The notes below the pieces were generated by a model. That model worked only from the letters and a program-made list of their open reading frames with translations. It had not been told where the DNA came from and searched no databases. A stretch of 52,362 nucleotides of DNA. Origin: a virus. The first letter of the stretch is position 1. The number at the start of each line of letters is the position of its first letter. The DNA lies in IMG/VR virus record IMGVR_UViG_3300048919_000218, positions 1-52,362 of that record. The stretch is one strand, 5' to 3'. Positions 15,416 through 23,514 of this stretch are shown in pieces. Both the position numbers and the translations under genes were made by a program.

Positions 15416-15542
15416 TTTCATTCTTCTCAAACCGCTTCAGGCTATTTAAAGACCTTCCCGCCTCAAACTACTATTCATGACTTGCTGTTGGTGAGAACCA
15501 GAGTTATCTCTATGTCACACCATCAAAAACAGGTAAAAAGAC

Positions 15543-15734
15543 ATGCAAAATCAAATTGGTATGACAGCAGAAGCAAAGGCGGTTTTAAACGAATTAAGCA
15601 CCACACCAGCCACTGCAGGTGAAATTGCAGAGAATACGCATCTGAGTCTGGCGCGCTGCCAGTTTATACTCACGCAGCTGGTGATGGCGAAGTTTTCGAT
15701 ATACCAATTCGGATGTTACAAGCGCCTCCAGTGA
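15543..15734 (+). CDS. Small HTH-like phage protein
   Basis: 63 aa: MTAEAKAVLNELSTTPATAGEI, then HLSLARCQFILTQLVMAKF, then YQFGCYKR. The helical pattern looks like a minimal winged helix. Commonly seen just before lysis/methylase genes in enterobacterial phages. The 3' end is part of the terminator hairpin at 15724. Confidence 0.62.
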   Translation: MQNQIGMTAEAKAVLNELSTTPATAGEIAENTHLSLARCQFILTQLVMAKFSIYQFGCYKRLQ

Positions 15735-15749
15735 TGGGGGCTTTTTTTT
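15724..15749 (+). terminator. Rho-independent terminator
   Basis: GCCTCC-N6-GGGGGC with eight T; the stem overlaps the last codons of the 63-aa gene. Late transcription must read through it, fitting a Q-type antitermination system. Confidence 0.75.
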
Positions 15750-15760
15750 GTGGAATGGGC

Positions 15761-15848
15761 GGCTGGCGGGTGTTGTAGCACCCGGCCAGCCATTTGCTCA
15801 TGTAGAAGGTCACAAGCGAACCAAGGCCCACCGCTTTAGCGCTAAAGC
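15761..15848. other. Structured intergenic block before the methyltransferase
   Basis: A 12-bp hairpin with one bulge (GGCTGGC GGGTG, loop TTGTAG, CACCC G GCCAGCC; 15761-15791) and a perfect 16-bp palindrome GCTTTAGCGCTAAAGC (15833-15848). No gene on either strand is convincing here. Confidence 0.7.
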
Positions 15849-15882
15849 ACAGTGAGCCTATCAGAGACCCGCTTACTGATCT

Positions 15883-16935
15883 ATGGAAAATACTGTAAAA
15901 ATATCCAGTGCTCAATTAGTAAACACCGATTGCCTTCAGTACCTTGCACAACTTCCTGATGACTCAATCGACCTCATTGTTACCGACCCACCTTATTTCA
16001 AGGTGAAGCCGAATGGCTGGGATAATCAGTGGAACGGCGACGCCGATTATCTTCGCTGGCTCGATTTGTGCCTAGTTCAGTTCTGGCGAGTCCTTAAGCC
16101 TGCCGGCAGCCTTTATTTGTTTTCAGGTCACCGTCTTGCATCCGATATTGAGATCATGATGCGTGAACGCTTCAACGTCATGAACCATATCATTTGGGCA
16201 AAGCCATCGGGGCGCTGGAACGGATGCAACAAGGAGAGCCTGCGCTCATATTTCCCGGCGACGGAACGCATCCTCTTCGCTGAGCATTATCAGGGGCCCT
16301 ATAAGCCAAAAAGCGATGGGTACAGTGAGAAAAGCAACGAGGTTAAACAACATGTCATGGCCCCGTTAATTTCTTACTTCCGCGATGCCAGAGCCGATCT
16401 GGGTGTCTCGTCCAGCCAGATCGCAGACGCCACCGGGAAGAAAAACATGGTGTCCCACTGGTTCGGGGCCAGTCAGTGGCAACTACCGAACGAGCAGGAT
16501 TACGAAAAGCTGCAGGAATTGTTCACTCAGGTAGCTATTGAGAAACACCGAGCTTCTGAACTCAAAACACCGCATCACCAGCTGGTGGCCACGTGGCATT
16601 CGTTGAACCGGAAATACCTTGATCTGCTGGAAGAGTACAAAGCTCTTCGGCGGCATTTCTCTGTGACAGTAGCCGTGCCCTATACAGACGTCTGGACCCA
16701 TAAACCCGTACAGTTCTATCCAGGTAAACACCCGTGCGAAAAGCCCGCTGAAATGTTGCGGCAAATCATCAACGCCAGCAGCAGGCCCGGCGATGTGGTT
16801 GCCGATTTCTTTATGGGTTCGGGATCAACTGTTAAAGCAGCGATCGAACTGGGCCGCCAGGCTATCGGCGTAGAACTGGAAGAGGAACGATTCAACCAGA
16901 CGGTAAGTGAGGTAAGGCAGCTGGCAGGGGAATAA
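15883..16935 (+). CDS. Beta-class DNA methyltransferase (N6-adenine or N4-cytosine)
   Basis: 350 aa. The catalytic motif DPPY (residues 35-38) precedes the SAM-binding motif FFMGSGS (309-315), the beta-class order. Between them, about 160-245 form a target-recognition insert containing an HTH-like segment (VSSSQIADATGKKNMVSHWF). No partner nuclease is near, so it is an orphan enzyme that could protect phage DNA or change lysogen gene expression. The recognition site cannot be read from sequence. The start codon has a weak ribosome site. Confidence 0.9.
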   Translation: MENTVKISSAQLVNTDCLQYLAQLPDDSIDLIVTDPPYFKVKPNGWDNQWNGDADYLRWLDLCLVQFWRVLKPAGSLYLFSGHRLASDIEIMMRERFNVMNHIIWAKPSGRWNGCNKESLRSYFPATERILFAEHYQGPYKPKSDGYSEKSNEVKQHVMAPLISYFRDARADLGVSSSQIADATGKKNMVSHWFGASQWQLPNEQDYEKLQELFTQVAIEKHRASELKTPHHQLVATWHSLNRKYLDLLEEYKALRRHFSVTVAVPYTDVWTHKPVQFYPGKHPCEKPAEMLRQIINASSRPGDVVADFFMGSGSTVKAAIELGRQAIGVELEEERFNQTVSEVRQLAGE

Positions 16936-16940
16936 AAGTT

Positions 16941-16965
16941 AGGGTCGCAGATGCGGCCCTTTTTA
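16941..16965 (+). terminator. Rho-independent terminator
   Basis: AGGGTCGC-N4-GCGGCCCT (one internal T-G) with five T, directly after the methyltransferase gene. Confidence 0.75.
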
Positions 16966-17005
16966 TTACCTCAACAGGACACCCGCAACGTAGCGAGGTG
17001 AGAGC

Positions 17006-17221
17006 ATGTATCGAATGGAAAAAATCACGACGGGTATTGCATACGGAGCATCTGGAGGGGGGACCGGATACTGGCTGCTTCAGCTACTCGATAAAGTATC
17101 CCCATCACAATGGGCGGCCATTGGTGTGCTTGGTAGCCTCATGTTTGGTTTGCTGACGTGGTTGACGAGTCTGTACTTCCAAATAAAAGCAGACCGCCGT
17201 AAAGCTGCGCGAGGTGAATGA
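17006..17221 (+). CDS. Phage-21-like pinholin
   Basis: 71 aa, two membrane segments: about 8-26 (SAR-like, Gly/Ala rich, [20 protein letters not shown]) and 36-58 ([17 protein letters not shown], with a glycine ladder). Closely resembles S21, which depolarises the membrane to activate a SAR endolysin. The MYRM start keeps the S21 dual-start design: ATG 17006 and ATG 17015 would give 71-aa antiholin and 68-aa holin, with R3 supplying the extra charge. The stop overlaps the endolysin start. Confidence 0.92.
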   Translation: MYRMEKITTGIAYGASGGGTGYWLLQLLDKVSPSQWAAIGVLGSLMFGLLTWLTSLYFQIKADRRKAARGE

Positions 17222-17757
17222 TGTCCAGTAAGTCAAAGCTCAGCGCGGCATTGCTGACGCTAATCGCGACAGGTGCATCTGCGCCACTTATTTTCGACCA
17301 GTTCATCAGCGAGAAAGAAGGTAATGCGCTGGTGGCGGTTGTTGATCCTGGTGGGGTCTGGTCTTTATGTCACGGCGTGACCGTTATCGATGGGAGGCGT
17401 GTGGTTAAAGGTATGACGGCCACAGAAGAACAATGCCGCAAAGTTAACGCTATTGAACGCGATAAGGCATTGCTCTGGGTTGAACGCAATATCAAAGTGC
17501 CTCTGACAGAGCCGCAAAAGGTAGGCATCGCATCTTTTTGCCCATACAACATCGGCCCTGGTAAATGCTTTCCATCAACATTCTACAAGCGCATCAATTC
17601 AGGTGACCGCATAGGTGCATGCGAGGCAATCCGCTGGTGGATTAAAGACGGTGGTCGTGATTGCCGCCTGACTAAAGGCCAGAAGAATGGCTGTTATGGG
17701 CAGGTTGAACGGCGTGATCAGGAAAGTGCGCTCGCATGCTGGGGGCTCGGCCAATGA
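17221..17757 (+). CDS. SAR endolysin, GH24 lysozyme
   Basis: 178 aa (179 if the ATG at 17218 is used). An N-terminal weakly hydrophobic signal-arrest-release segment (LSAALLTLIATGASAPLIF) precedes the muramidase domain. Counting from 17218, catalytic positions E34 and D43 fit E-x8-D-x5-T, but the third position is Ser49 (VWSLCHG), not Thr. Several cysteines (C51, and others later) suit disulfide-controlled activation. It pairs with the pinholin, which releases SAR endolysins. Its stop overlaps the Rz start (ATGA). Confidence 0.9.
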   Translation: MSSKSKLSAALLTLIATGASAPLIFDQFISEKEGNALVAVVDPGGVWSLCHGVTVIDGRRVVKGMTATEEQCRKVNAIERDKALLWVERNIKVPLTEPQKVGIASFCPYNIGPGKCFPSTFYKRINSGDRIGACEAIRWWIKDGGRDCRLTKGQKNGCYGQVERRDQESALACWGLGQ

Positions 17758-18275
17758 AAGTTAATCCCGGTCTGTTCGTCGTTATCATTATTGCTGGCCT
17801 CTCGCTCGCGCTCGCAAAGAGTTGTGCAGATGTCAAAATTGCCCAAAGTGATAGCGTCGTTCTTCGTAGTGACAACACGCTACAGAGCCAGGTCATTGCC
17901 ACACAGGCACTCAACTTCAACCGTTTTAACCAGGCTGCGGAGCATGCCAACAGGCTGAACTCTCTGATTGATGTCAGCACTGCAGAAACAGTCATTGAAT
18001 ACCGGGAGATTCTCCATCGTGAAAAAACATGTGCTCTGCCTGTTCCTGCTGATATCGCTGGTGGGTTGCTCGAATACGCGCGTCGTTTACGTGCCAGCGC
18101 AGTGCACGCCGATTCCGGCAGACCTGACGAAACCGATGATCGTGCCACTACCCCCAGCACAATGACGTATTGCCAGGCAGTTCTGTGGCTCAAGCCTCTG
18201 TTGTCTGTGATCGATAAAGGGAACAACAACCTCGCTGGGATTCGAGAGATAGAACAGGTCCGAAAGACAAAATAG
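17754..18275 (+). CDS. Rz-like i-spanin
   Basis: 173 aa. One N-terminal membrane segment (about 6-24, GLFVVIIIAGLSLALA) followed by a periplasmic helical region. Position after the endolysin, coupling by ATGA, and an Rz1-type lipoprotein nested in the +1 frame support the i-spanin call. It spans the periplasm with Rz1 to fuse inner and outer membranes at lysis. Confidence 0.87.
   Translation: MKVNPGLFVVIIIAGLSLALAKSCADVKIAQSDSVVLRSDNTLQSQVIATQALNFNRFNQAAEHANRLNSLIDVSTAETVIEYREILHREKTCALPVPADIAGGLLEYARRLRASAVHADSGRPDETDDRATTPSTMTYCQAVLWLKPLLSVIDKGNNNLAGIREIEQVRKTK
18019..18165 (+). CDS. Rz1-like o-spanin lipoprotein, nested in Rz
   Basis: 48 aa in the +1 frame wholly inside Rz. GTG start after GGGAG; signal peptide KKHVLCLFLLISLVGC with lipobox LVGC; mature part short and proline-rich (VPAQCTPIPADLTKPMIVPLPPAQ is its C-terminal region, positions 18090-18162). 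This is the classical embedded Rz1 arrangement. Confidence 0.85.
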   Translation: MKKHVLCLFLLISLVGCSNTRVVYVPAQCTPIPADLTKPMIVPLPPAQ

Positions 18276-18280
18276 CCCTT

Positions 18281-18317
18281 TGCGGGGATAAAGTTAAAAT
18301 ATCCCCGCACGGGGATA
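18281..18317 (+). other. Hairpin with third repeat unit
   Basis: TGCGGGGATA-N9-TATCCCCGCA, a perfect 10-bp stem (18281-18309), directly followed by another CGGGGATA (18310-18317) that could pair with the same arm. It forms two alternative stems just after the lysis genes. No T run. Confidence 0.75.
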
Positions 18318-18345
18318 AAACAAACCTCTTCAGGAGCGATAAGAG

Positions 18346-18396
18346 ATGAAAACATCTGAGCAAATGCAAGTTATGAACTATGCCACCACGTATTAA
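18346..18396 (+). CDS. Possible 16-codon leader peptide
   Basis: ATG AAA ACA onward, 16 codons, preceded by AGGAGCGATAAGAG. It overlaps the HNH gene start by 17 nt in another frame, and the HNH start has no ribosome site of its own, so translation may be coupled through this leader. Too short to judge by homology. Confidence 0.4.
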   Translation: MKTSEQMQVMNYATTY

Positions 18397-18742
18397 AAGA
18401 CCGTGCAGGCACAAAGGCTGTGCTGCGCTGACAAATGACTCAAGCGGCTATTGCGACCAGCATCGGCAGCAGCACGCTGGTGAAGGATGGCGCAACTATC
18501 AGAACGGCAAAAGCCGACAAGAGCGTGGTTACGGACGTCCCTGGGAAGTCAGGCGTGCGCGTATTCTCCAGCGCGATAAACATATCTGCCAGGAGTGTCG
18601 ACGTTCAGGCATAGCAACACGAGCGAGTACAGTCGACCATGTCCTCGCTAAGGCCCACGGTGGAACGGATGATGACGTCAATCTGGAAGCGTTGTGCTGG
18701 CCGTGCCATAGAGCCAAGACCGCAAGAGAGCGGCTCCGATGA
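18380..18742 (+). CDS. HNH endonuclease of the packaging module
   Basis: 120 aa. N-terminal Cys/His pairs (PCRHKGCAAL, YCDQHRQQH) and a C-terminal HNH: CQECRR, then VDHVLAKAHGGTDDDVNLEALC, then CHRAKT. In HK97-type phages this nuclease sits next to cos and TerS and assists terminase. Position and sequence agree. Confidence 0.92.
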   Translation: MPPRIKRPCRHKGCAALTNDSSGYCDQHRQQHAGEGWRNYQNGKSRQERGYGRPWEVRRARILQRDKHICQECRRSGIATRASTVDHVLAKAHGGTDDDVNLEALCWPCHRAKTARERLR

Positions 18743-18878
18743 GACCGGTCCGGTATAGGCATGGGTAGGGGGGATCAAATCTCCAACCCCTTTCGCTTTT
18801 AAGGACTGCCGCTCCCGGTAGTTTTTTGCGCGTGAGAAATAAAAATTTTTTTTTCGCTAATTTTCGAGGTGTTTCGGT
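18743..18878. other. Probable cos region
   Basis: The 136-bp gap between the HNH and TerS genes contains GGGGGGATCAAATCTCCAA (18769-18787) and G/C-rich blocks typical of the cos region of HK97-like phages with this gene order. The exact cut positions cannot be seen. Confidence 0.55.
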
Positions 18879-19313
18879 ATGGGGGGAGGAGTGAGATCTC
18901 CCGGTGGCGGTCGTAAATCGAACAACACCGGAACTCAGGTCAGTTCGCTGACTAGAGCGGTTTCACCGCCAGATGAACTATTAGGTGATATGGCGATCGA
19001 TGCCTGGAAACGGACCTGCAAAATCCTGATCAACCGTGGCTCGTTCGAAATGGAGGATTGCTATCTGCTGATGGAATACTGTAATACCGTGCAACTCCTA
19101 TACGACGCCAACCAGGAAATCAAAGCCGATGGCATTGGTGATGAGACAGCTGCAGGTGGTCAGAAGATGGGCGCAGCGGTGAAGGCCCGAGACAAATATA
19201 TCTCACAGCTTATCCGTCTGAGCGTAGTTCTAAAACTTGATCCTAATAGCCGGATACGGAAAAGCACGCCGGGAACAGGGGACAAATCCGCTAACGAATT
19301 TGACGAATTTTGA
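18879..19313 (+). CDS. Terminase small subunit (P27 family)
   Basis: 144 aa. Gly-rich N terminus, then LGDMAIDAWKRTCKILINRG and YCNTVQLLYDANQEI, the P27-family helical core; C-terminal acidic tail. It recognises cos for packaging. GAGGTG precedes the start. Confidence 0.9.
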   Translation: MGGGVRSPGGGRKSNNTGTQVSSLTRAVSPPDELLGDMAIDAWKRTCKILINRGSFEMEDCYLLMEYCNTVQLLYDANQEIKADGIGDETAAGGQKMGAAVKARDKYISQLIRLSVVLKLDPNSRIRKSTPGTGDKSANEFDEF

Positions 19314-19346
19314 TTGGGGCGATGGTCCCAATTTTAGGGACTTATT

Positions 19347-21062
19347 ATGGCCGCGTACCCGAACGTCAATCTGGCGAACCAGTATGCGCGGGATGTGTTG
19401 AACGGGAAAATACTCGCCTGCAAGAGCATCCAGCTGGCATGCCAGCGCCATTTTAACGATCTGAAAATTTCTCTCGATAAGGATTATCCCTACCGATTCG
19501 ACCGTGAACTGGCGGAACGTGCCTGCCGTTTCGTTCAGCTTTTGCCGCACTCCAGCGGTGATTTAGCCGGTCAAAAACTGAAGCTTGAACCCTGGCAGGC
19601 GTTTGCATTCAGCTCTGTTTTCGGCTGGGTCACGAAAAAGACCAAAAAACGCCGGTTTCGCGAAGCGTATATCCGGGTGGCCAGGAAAAACGGGAAATCG
19701 TTTTTCGCGGCAGGCATTGGCACGTACATGTTCTGCGCGGATGGTGAAAACAGCGCTGAAGTGTACTGTGGGGCCACCACGATGGCGCAGGCGAAAAAGG
19801 TATTCACCCCAGCCAGACAGATGGCAGATCGCCTTCCGTCGCTACGCTCAAAATTCAACATTTCGGTCTGGGTGGACAGCCTGACACGTCCGGACGGTTC
19901 GCTGTTCGCTCCCATCGCCGGGAAGCCTGGCGATGGTGACAGCCCACACTGCGCGATTATTGATGAATATCATGAGCACGATACGGATCACATGTATGAA
20001 GCCATGACGCTGGGTATGGGCGCGCGTTCGCAGCCGCTGACGCTAATCATCACCACGGCGGGGACGTCGCTGGAATCGCCCTGCTACGACAAGGATAAAC
20101 AGGTCAAGGAGATGCTCAACGGGCATGTGCCTAACGACCGCCTGTTTGGCCTGATTTACGAGCTCGATGAAGGGGACGACTGGACCGACCCGACCAACTT
20201 CATAAAGGCGAATCCGAACCTCGACGTGTCGATATCGTATGACGATCTGCTGGCCGAGATGGAGGTAGCAAAACAGGTTCCCCGTAAGGTGAACGCTTTT
20301 AAAACGAAGCGTCTCAATATCTGGGTATCGGGCAAAGCTGCGTTCTACAACATGACGCAATGGCATGCTGCCGCCGATAAATCTCTGCGCTACGAGGACT
20401 TTGCTGGCGAGGATTATTACCTCGGTCTTGACCTTGCACAGCGTCTGGACCTTAACGCCGGTGTGGGGGTTTTCGTCCGGGAAATTGAGGGTAAGAAACA
20501 CTACTACTGCATCAGGCCGAAATTCTGGGTTCCGGAGGACACGGTCCGGAGCACGGACCCGAAAATCGCCAAAACCGCAGACCGGTATGTGAAGTTCGTC
20601 GAAATGGGGGCGCTTGAAGCGACAGAGGGGGCAGAAGCGGACTATCGCGAAATTCTGGCCAGCATTATCGACCTTCAGGATATTGATAAGGTCCGCGTCA
20701 GCGAGATCCCCATCGACCCCAGCGGTGCCACGGCACTCAGTCACGAACTGCAGGACCACGGGTTCGAACCCATTTCTATCCGGCAGGACTACACCAATAT
20801 GTCCCCTCCCATGAAGGAGCTGGAAGCGGCGCTCGCTGGCGGACGTTTCCACCATGACGGAAACCCCATCCTGTCATGGTGTATCAGCAACGTCATCGGA
20901 AAAAATGTCCCCGGTAGCGATGATATCGTCCGGCCTACGAAGGGCGACAAGCAGTCAAAAATCGACGGCGCGACAGCGCTGTTCATGGCGATAGGCCGCG
21001 CAATGCTGAACGGTCGGGCCAGCAATCAATCCGTTTATGATGAGGAAGACGTCGCATGTTAA
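19347..21062 (+). CDS. terL: Terminase large subunit (HK97 type)
   Basis: 571 aa packaging ATPase and nuclease. Walker A-like VARKNGKS (111-118), Walker B AIIDE (203-207), and the C-terminal nuclease domain beginning about 360 (YYLGLDLAQRLDLNAGVGVF). Full length for the family. The last 7 nt overlap a small membrane-protein gene. Confidence 0.96.
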   Translation: MAAYPNVNLANQYARDVLNGKILACKSIQLACQRHFNDLKISLDKDYPYRFDRELAERACRFVQLLPHSSGDLAGQKLKLEPWQAFAFSSVFGWVTKKTKKRRFREAYIRVARKNGKSFFAAGIGTYMFCADGENSAEVYCGATTMAQAKKVFTPARQMADRLPSLRSKFNISVWVDSLTRPDGSLFAPIAGKPGDGDSPHCAIIDEYHEHDTDHMYEAMTLGMGARSQPLTLIITTAGTSLESPCYDKDKQVKEMLNGHVPNDRLFGLIYELDEGDDWTDPTNFIKANPNLDVSISYDDLLAEMEVAKQVPRKVNAFKTKRLNIWVSGKAAFYNMTQWHAAADKSLRYEDFAGEDYYLGLDLAQRLDLNAGVGVFVREIEGKKHYYCIRPKFWVPEDTVRSTDPKIAKTADRYVKFVEMGALEATEGAEADYREILASIIDLQDIDKVRVSEIPIDPSGATALSHELQDHGFEPISIRQDYTNMSPPMKELEAALAGGRFHHDGNPILSWCISNVIGKNVPGSDDIVRPTKGDKQSKIDGATALFMAIGRAMLNGRASNQSVYDEEDVAC

Positions 21063-21235
21063 CGGCAATTATTACATTTATGATCGGCCTGTTCGGCGCG
21101 GCGCTTATCTCGTTTGGCGCGTGGATGGTGTATCCGCCTGCAGGTGTTATCGCAGCAGGCGTTTTTTGCCTGATGGCATCCTATTTTTCTGCCAGAGCCG
21201 CTGCGCCAGCGAATGATTCGCCAGGGGGTAACTGA
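21056..21235 (+). CDS. Small two-helix membrane protein between terL and portal
   Basis: 59 aa, starting MLTAIITFMIGLFGAALIS at ATG 21056. Two hydrophobic segments (about 4-24 and 27-45) and a polar C terminus. It overlaps terL by 7 nt and the portal gene by one base (TGATG), so it is tightly built into the packaging operon. Function unknown. Confidence 0.75.
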   Translation: MLTAIITFMIGLFGAALISFGAWMVYPPAGVIAAGVFCLMASYFSARAAAPANDSPGGN

Positions 21236-22494
21236 TGTTCATTCCTCAGTTCTTCCGGGGTAAGTCGCGTCCGGGAGGGAGTAACTGGTCTACGGTTCTC
21301 GGGAGCATCAGCGCCAGCAAGAGCTCATCGGGCATGCTGGTGACGCCGGAAACGGCAATGGGGATCGGGGCCATTCGCGCCTGCGTGACACTCCTTGCTG
21401 AATCCATCGCCCAGCTGCCCTGTGAGCTTTACCAGCGCGATGAAAAGGGCGGGCGGCGCAGGGCAACGGATCACCCTCTGTACGATGTGATCCATTCGCA
21501 GCCGAACAAAAAGGACACCAGCTTTGAGTATTACGAACAGCAGCAGGGCGTGCTGGGGCTTGAGGGGAACAGCTATTCCCTGATTGATCGGCACGGCAAC
21601 GGGGATATCGCAGAGCTGATCCCAATTAACCCCAAAAAGGTCATTGTCCTGAAAGGCCCGGACGGGATGCCGTATTACGAGCTGCCGGAGCTGGGTGAGA
21701 CGGTGCCGATGCGCATGATGCATCACATCAAGTATTTCTCGCTCGACGGGTACATCGGCACCTCACCGATTCAGACGAATGCGGACGTCCTCGGGCTGGG
21801 CATGGCGGTTGAGCAACACGCCTCCCAGGTGTTCGCCCGTGGCACAACGATGTCCGGCGTTATTGAGCGGCCTAAGGAGGCGGGAGCCATTAAGAGCCAG
21901 GCGGCAATTGACAAACTGCTGGCCAAATGGACGGACCGGTATTCCGGCGTGCGAAATGCTTTCAGCGTGGCGTTGCTGCAGGAGGGCATGAGCTATAAGC
22001 AGCTGTCCCAGGACAATGAAAAAGCGCAGCTGCTTCAGTCGCGCCAGTGGACGGTAAACGAAGTGTGTCGGCTTTACAAAATCCCGCCGCACATGATTCA
22101 GCTTCTCGACAAATCGACCAACAACAACATCGAGCATCAGGGACTGCAGTATGTGATGTATACGCTGCTGGCCTGGCTGAAGCGCCATGAAGCGGCGATG
22201 ATGCGCGATTTGTTGTTACCCAGCGAGCGTCGCGACTTTTACATCGAGTTCAACGTGTCGTCACTGCTTCGCGGTGACCAGAAATCGCGCTATGAGTCCT
22301 ACGCGCTGGGCCGCCAGTGGGGCTGGCTGTCGGTAAACGACATCCGGCGCATGGAAAACATGGCTCCGGTAGACGGCGGCGATACCTATCTGACGCCGCT
22401 GAACATGGTCGATACCAGCACCGTTCACGGCCTGGATAAAGCCACTCCCGCGCAGATAAGTGAAATCAGCGCAATCCTGCAACGAACAGCATAA
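21235..22494 (+). CDS. Portal protein (HK97 family)
   Basis: 419 aa. Family signals include AIRACVTLLAESIAQLPCELYQ, WTVNEVCRLYKIPPHMIQLLD and the C-terminal DIRRMENMAPVDGGD. It forms the dodecameric DNA channel at one capsid vertex. TGATG coupling to the upstream gene. Confidence 0.95.
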   Translation: MFIPQFFRGKSRPGGSNWSTVLGSISASKSSSGMLVTPETAMGIGAIRACVTLLAESIAQLPCELYQRDEKGGRRRATDHPLYDVIHSQPNKKDTSFEYYEQQQGVLGLEGNSYSLIDRHGNGDIAELIPINPKKVIVLKGPDGMPYYELPELGETVPMRMMHHIKYFSLDGYIGTSPIQTNADVLGLGMAVEQHASQVFARGTTMSGVIERPKEAGAIKSQAAIDKLLAKWTDRYSGVRNAFSVALLQEGMSYKQLSQDNEKAQLLQSRQWTVNEVCRLYKIPPHMIQLLDKSTNNNIEHQGLQYVMYTLLAWLKRHEAAMMRDLLLPSERRDFYIEFNVSSLLRGDQKSRYESYALGRQWGWLSVNDIRRMENMAPVDGGDTYLTPLNMVDTSTVHGLDKATPAQISEISAILQRTA

Positions 22495-22527
22495 ATCCTG
22501 ATTCTCAGGCTCTCACAGGTATAAACA

Positions 22528-23445
22528 ATGTCGAAATTAATCAACCTGCCGCACCTGGCTGACCAGGTGTTCGGGGTGCCTCACTACGCCACGCGGCAAA
22601 TCATGGACTCGGTGAAGTCGATCCTCGTTCCTCGTCTGCAGGGCATGAATGTGGCTCCGCTGGAAATGGCTCTGGGGCCGGATGAGTCACCGGACACAGA
22701 AGAACCGCAGCAGAGTGGTGGCGGTGTGGGCGTAATTCCTGTCCACGGCATCCTGGTACCCCGGCGTGGTCAGATCGTGAATATGTGTACGGAGCTGAAC
22801 AGCTACGAGCGCATTCGCGGACAGCTGGCTGTCCTGCTGAACGATACCAACATCAAAGAAATTGTGCTCGATATCAACTCGGGCGGCGGCGCGGTATCGG
22901 GCTGCAAGGAGCTGGCTGACTATATCTACCAGTCGCGCAGCGTGAAGCCCATCACGGCCATCGTGAACTTCAGCGCGTTCTCTGCTGCGTACTTTATCGC
23001 GTCGGCCTGCAGCAAAATGATCGTCAGCGAAACCAGTGGCGTGGGCTCTATCGGGGTCATCCTGGAGCACATGGAAGCGTCGAAATGGGAAGAGAGCGTG
23101 GGGCTGAAATTTACCACGTTCTCGCGCGGCGATAACAAGAACAACGGCTCCCCGCACGAACCGCTGACGGAGCTGGCCACGTCCCAGATACAGGCGATGA
23201 TCGACGGCGCGTACCAGACGTTCACGTCCTCCGTCGCGCAGTATCGCGGCATGGATATCGACGCCGTTATTGGCACACAGGCCGCACTGTATTTTGGTCA
23301 GAACGCCGTCGCGGCAGGGCTGGCAGATGAGATGTCCGATCCTCAGTCAGCCATCAACGCGATTGCCGCGAAATACAAGTCCTCGCCTCAGCAATCAAGT
23401 ATCAAGTTGCGCGCCGCTGTGATGGATCAGCAGGCCCGTATGTAA
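22528..23445 (+). CDS. Head maturation protease, S49/ClpP-like
   Basis: 305 aa. The crotonase-like S49 fold is visible: VIPVHGIL, EIVLDINSGGGAVSG, then SAFSAAYFIAS with probable nucleophile S152, SGVGSIGVILEH, and FSRGDNKNNGSPHEPLT with a probable catalytic Lys (K204). It processes scaffold and capsid N-terminal delta domain. Followed by a terminator, then the capsid gene. Confidence 0.92.
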   Translation: MSKLINLPHLADQVFGVPHYATRQIMDSVKSILVPRLQGMNVAPLEMALGPDESPDTEEPQQSGGGVGVIPVHGILVPRRGQIVNMCTELNSYERIRGQLAVLLNDTNIKEIVLDINSGGGAVSGCKELADYIYQSRSVKPITAIVNFSAFSAAYFIASACSKMIVSETSGVGSIGVILEHMEASKWEESVGLKFTTFSRGDNKNNGSPHEPLTELATSQIQAMIDGAYQTFTSSVAQYRGMDIDAVIGTQAALYFGQNAVAAGLADEMSDPQSAINAIAAKYKSSPQQSSIKLRAAVMDQQARM

Positions 23446-23467
23446 CCCGACGCGATGCGTCACCCTA

Positions 23468-23491
23468 AGCAGCCAGCAGGCTGCTTTTTTT
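23468..23491 (+). terminator. Rho-independent terminator
   Basis: AGCAGCC-N4-GGCTGCT followed by seven T, between protease and capsid genes. Late operons of this group often carry such internal stems that lower or process transcripts. Confidence 0.85.
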
Positions 23492-23514
23492 ATGTGTAAA
23501 AGAGAGAAACAACG

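Noticed and set aside
15290-15622. 110-codon plus-strand frame
   Set aside because: Crosses a terminator and the 21-bp inverted repeat, and its composition is not protein-like; the 63-aa frame at 15543 has better support.
15670-15915. 81-codon minus-strand frame before the methyltransferase
   Set aside because: Runs across a terminator hairpin and two palindromes; no ribosome site; better seen as structured noncoding DNA.
20043-20855. 270-codon minus-strand frame inside terL
   Set aside because: No ribosome site or family motif; the terminase on the plus strand explains the lack of stops.
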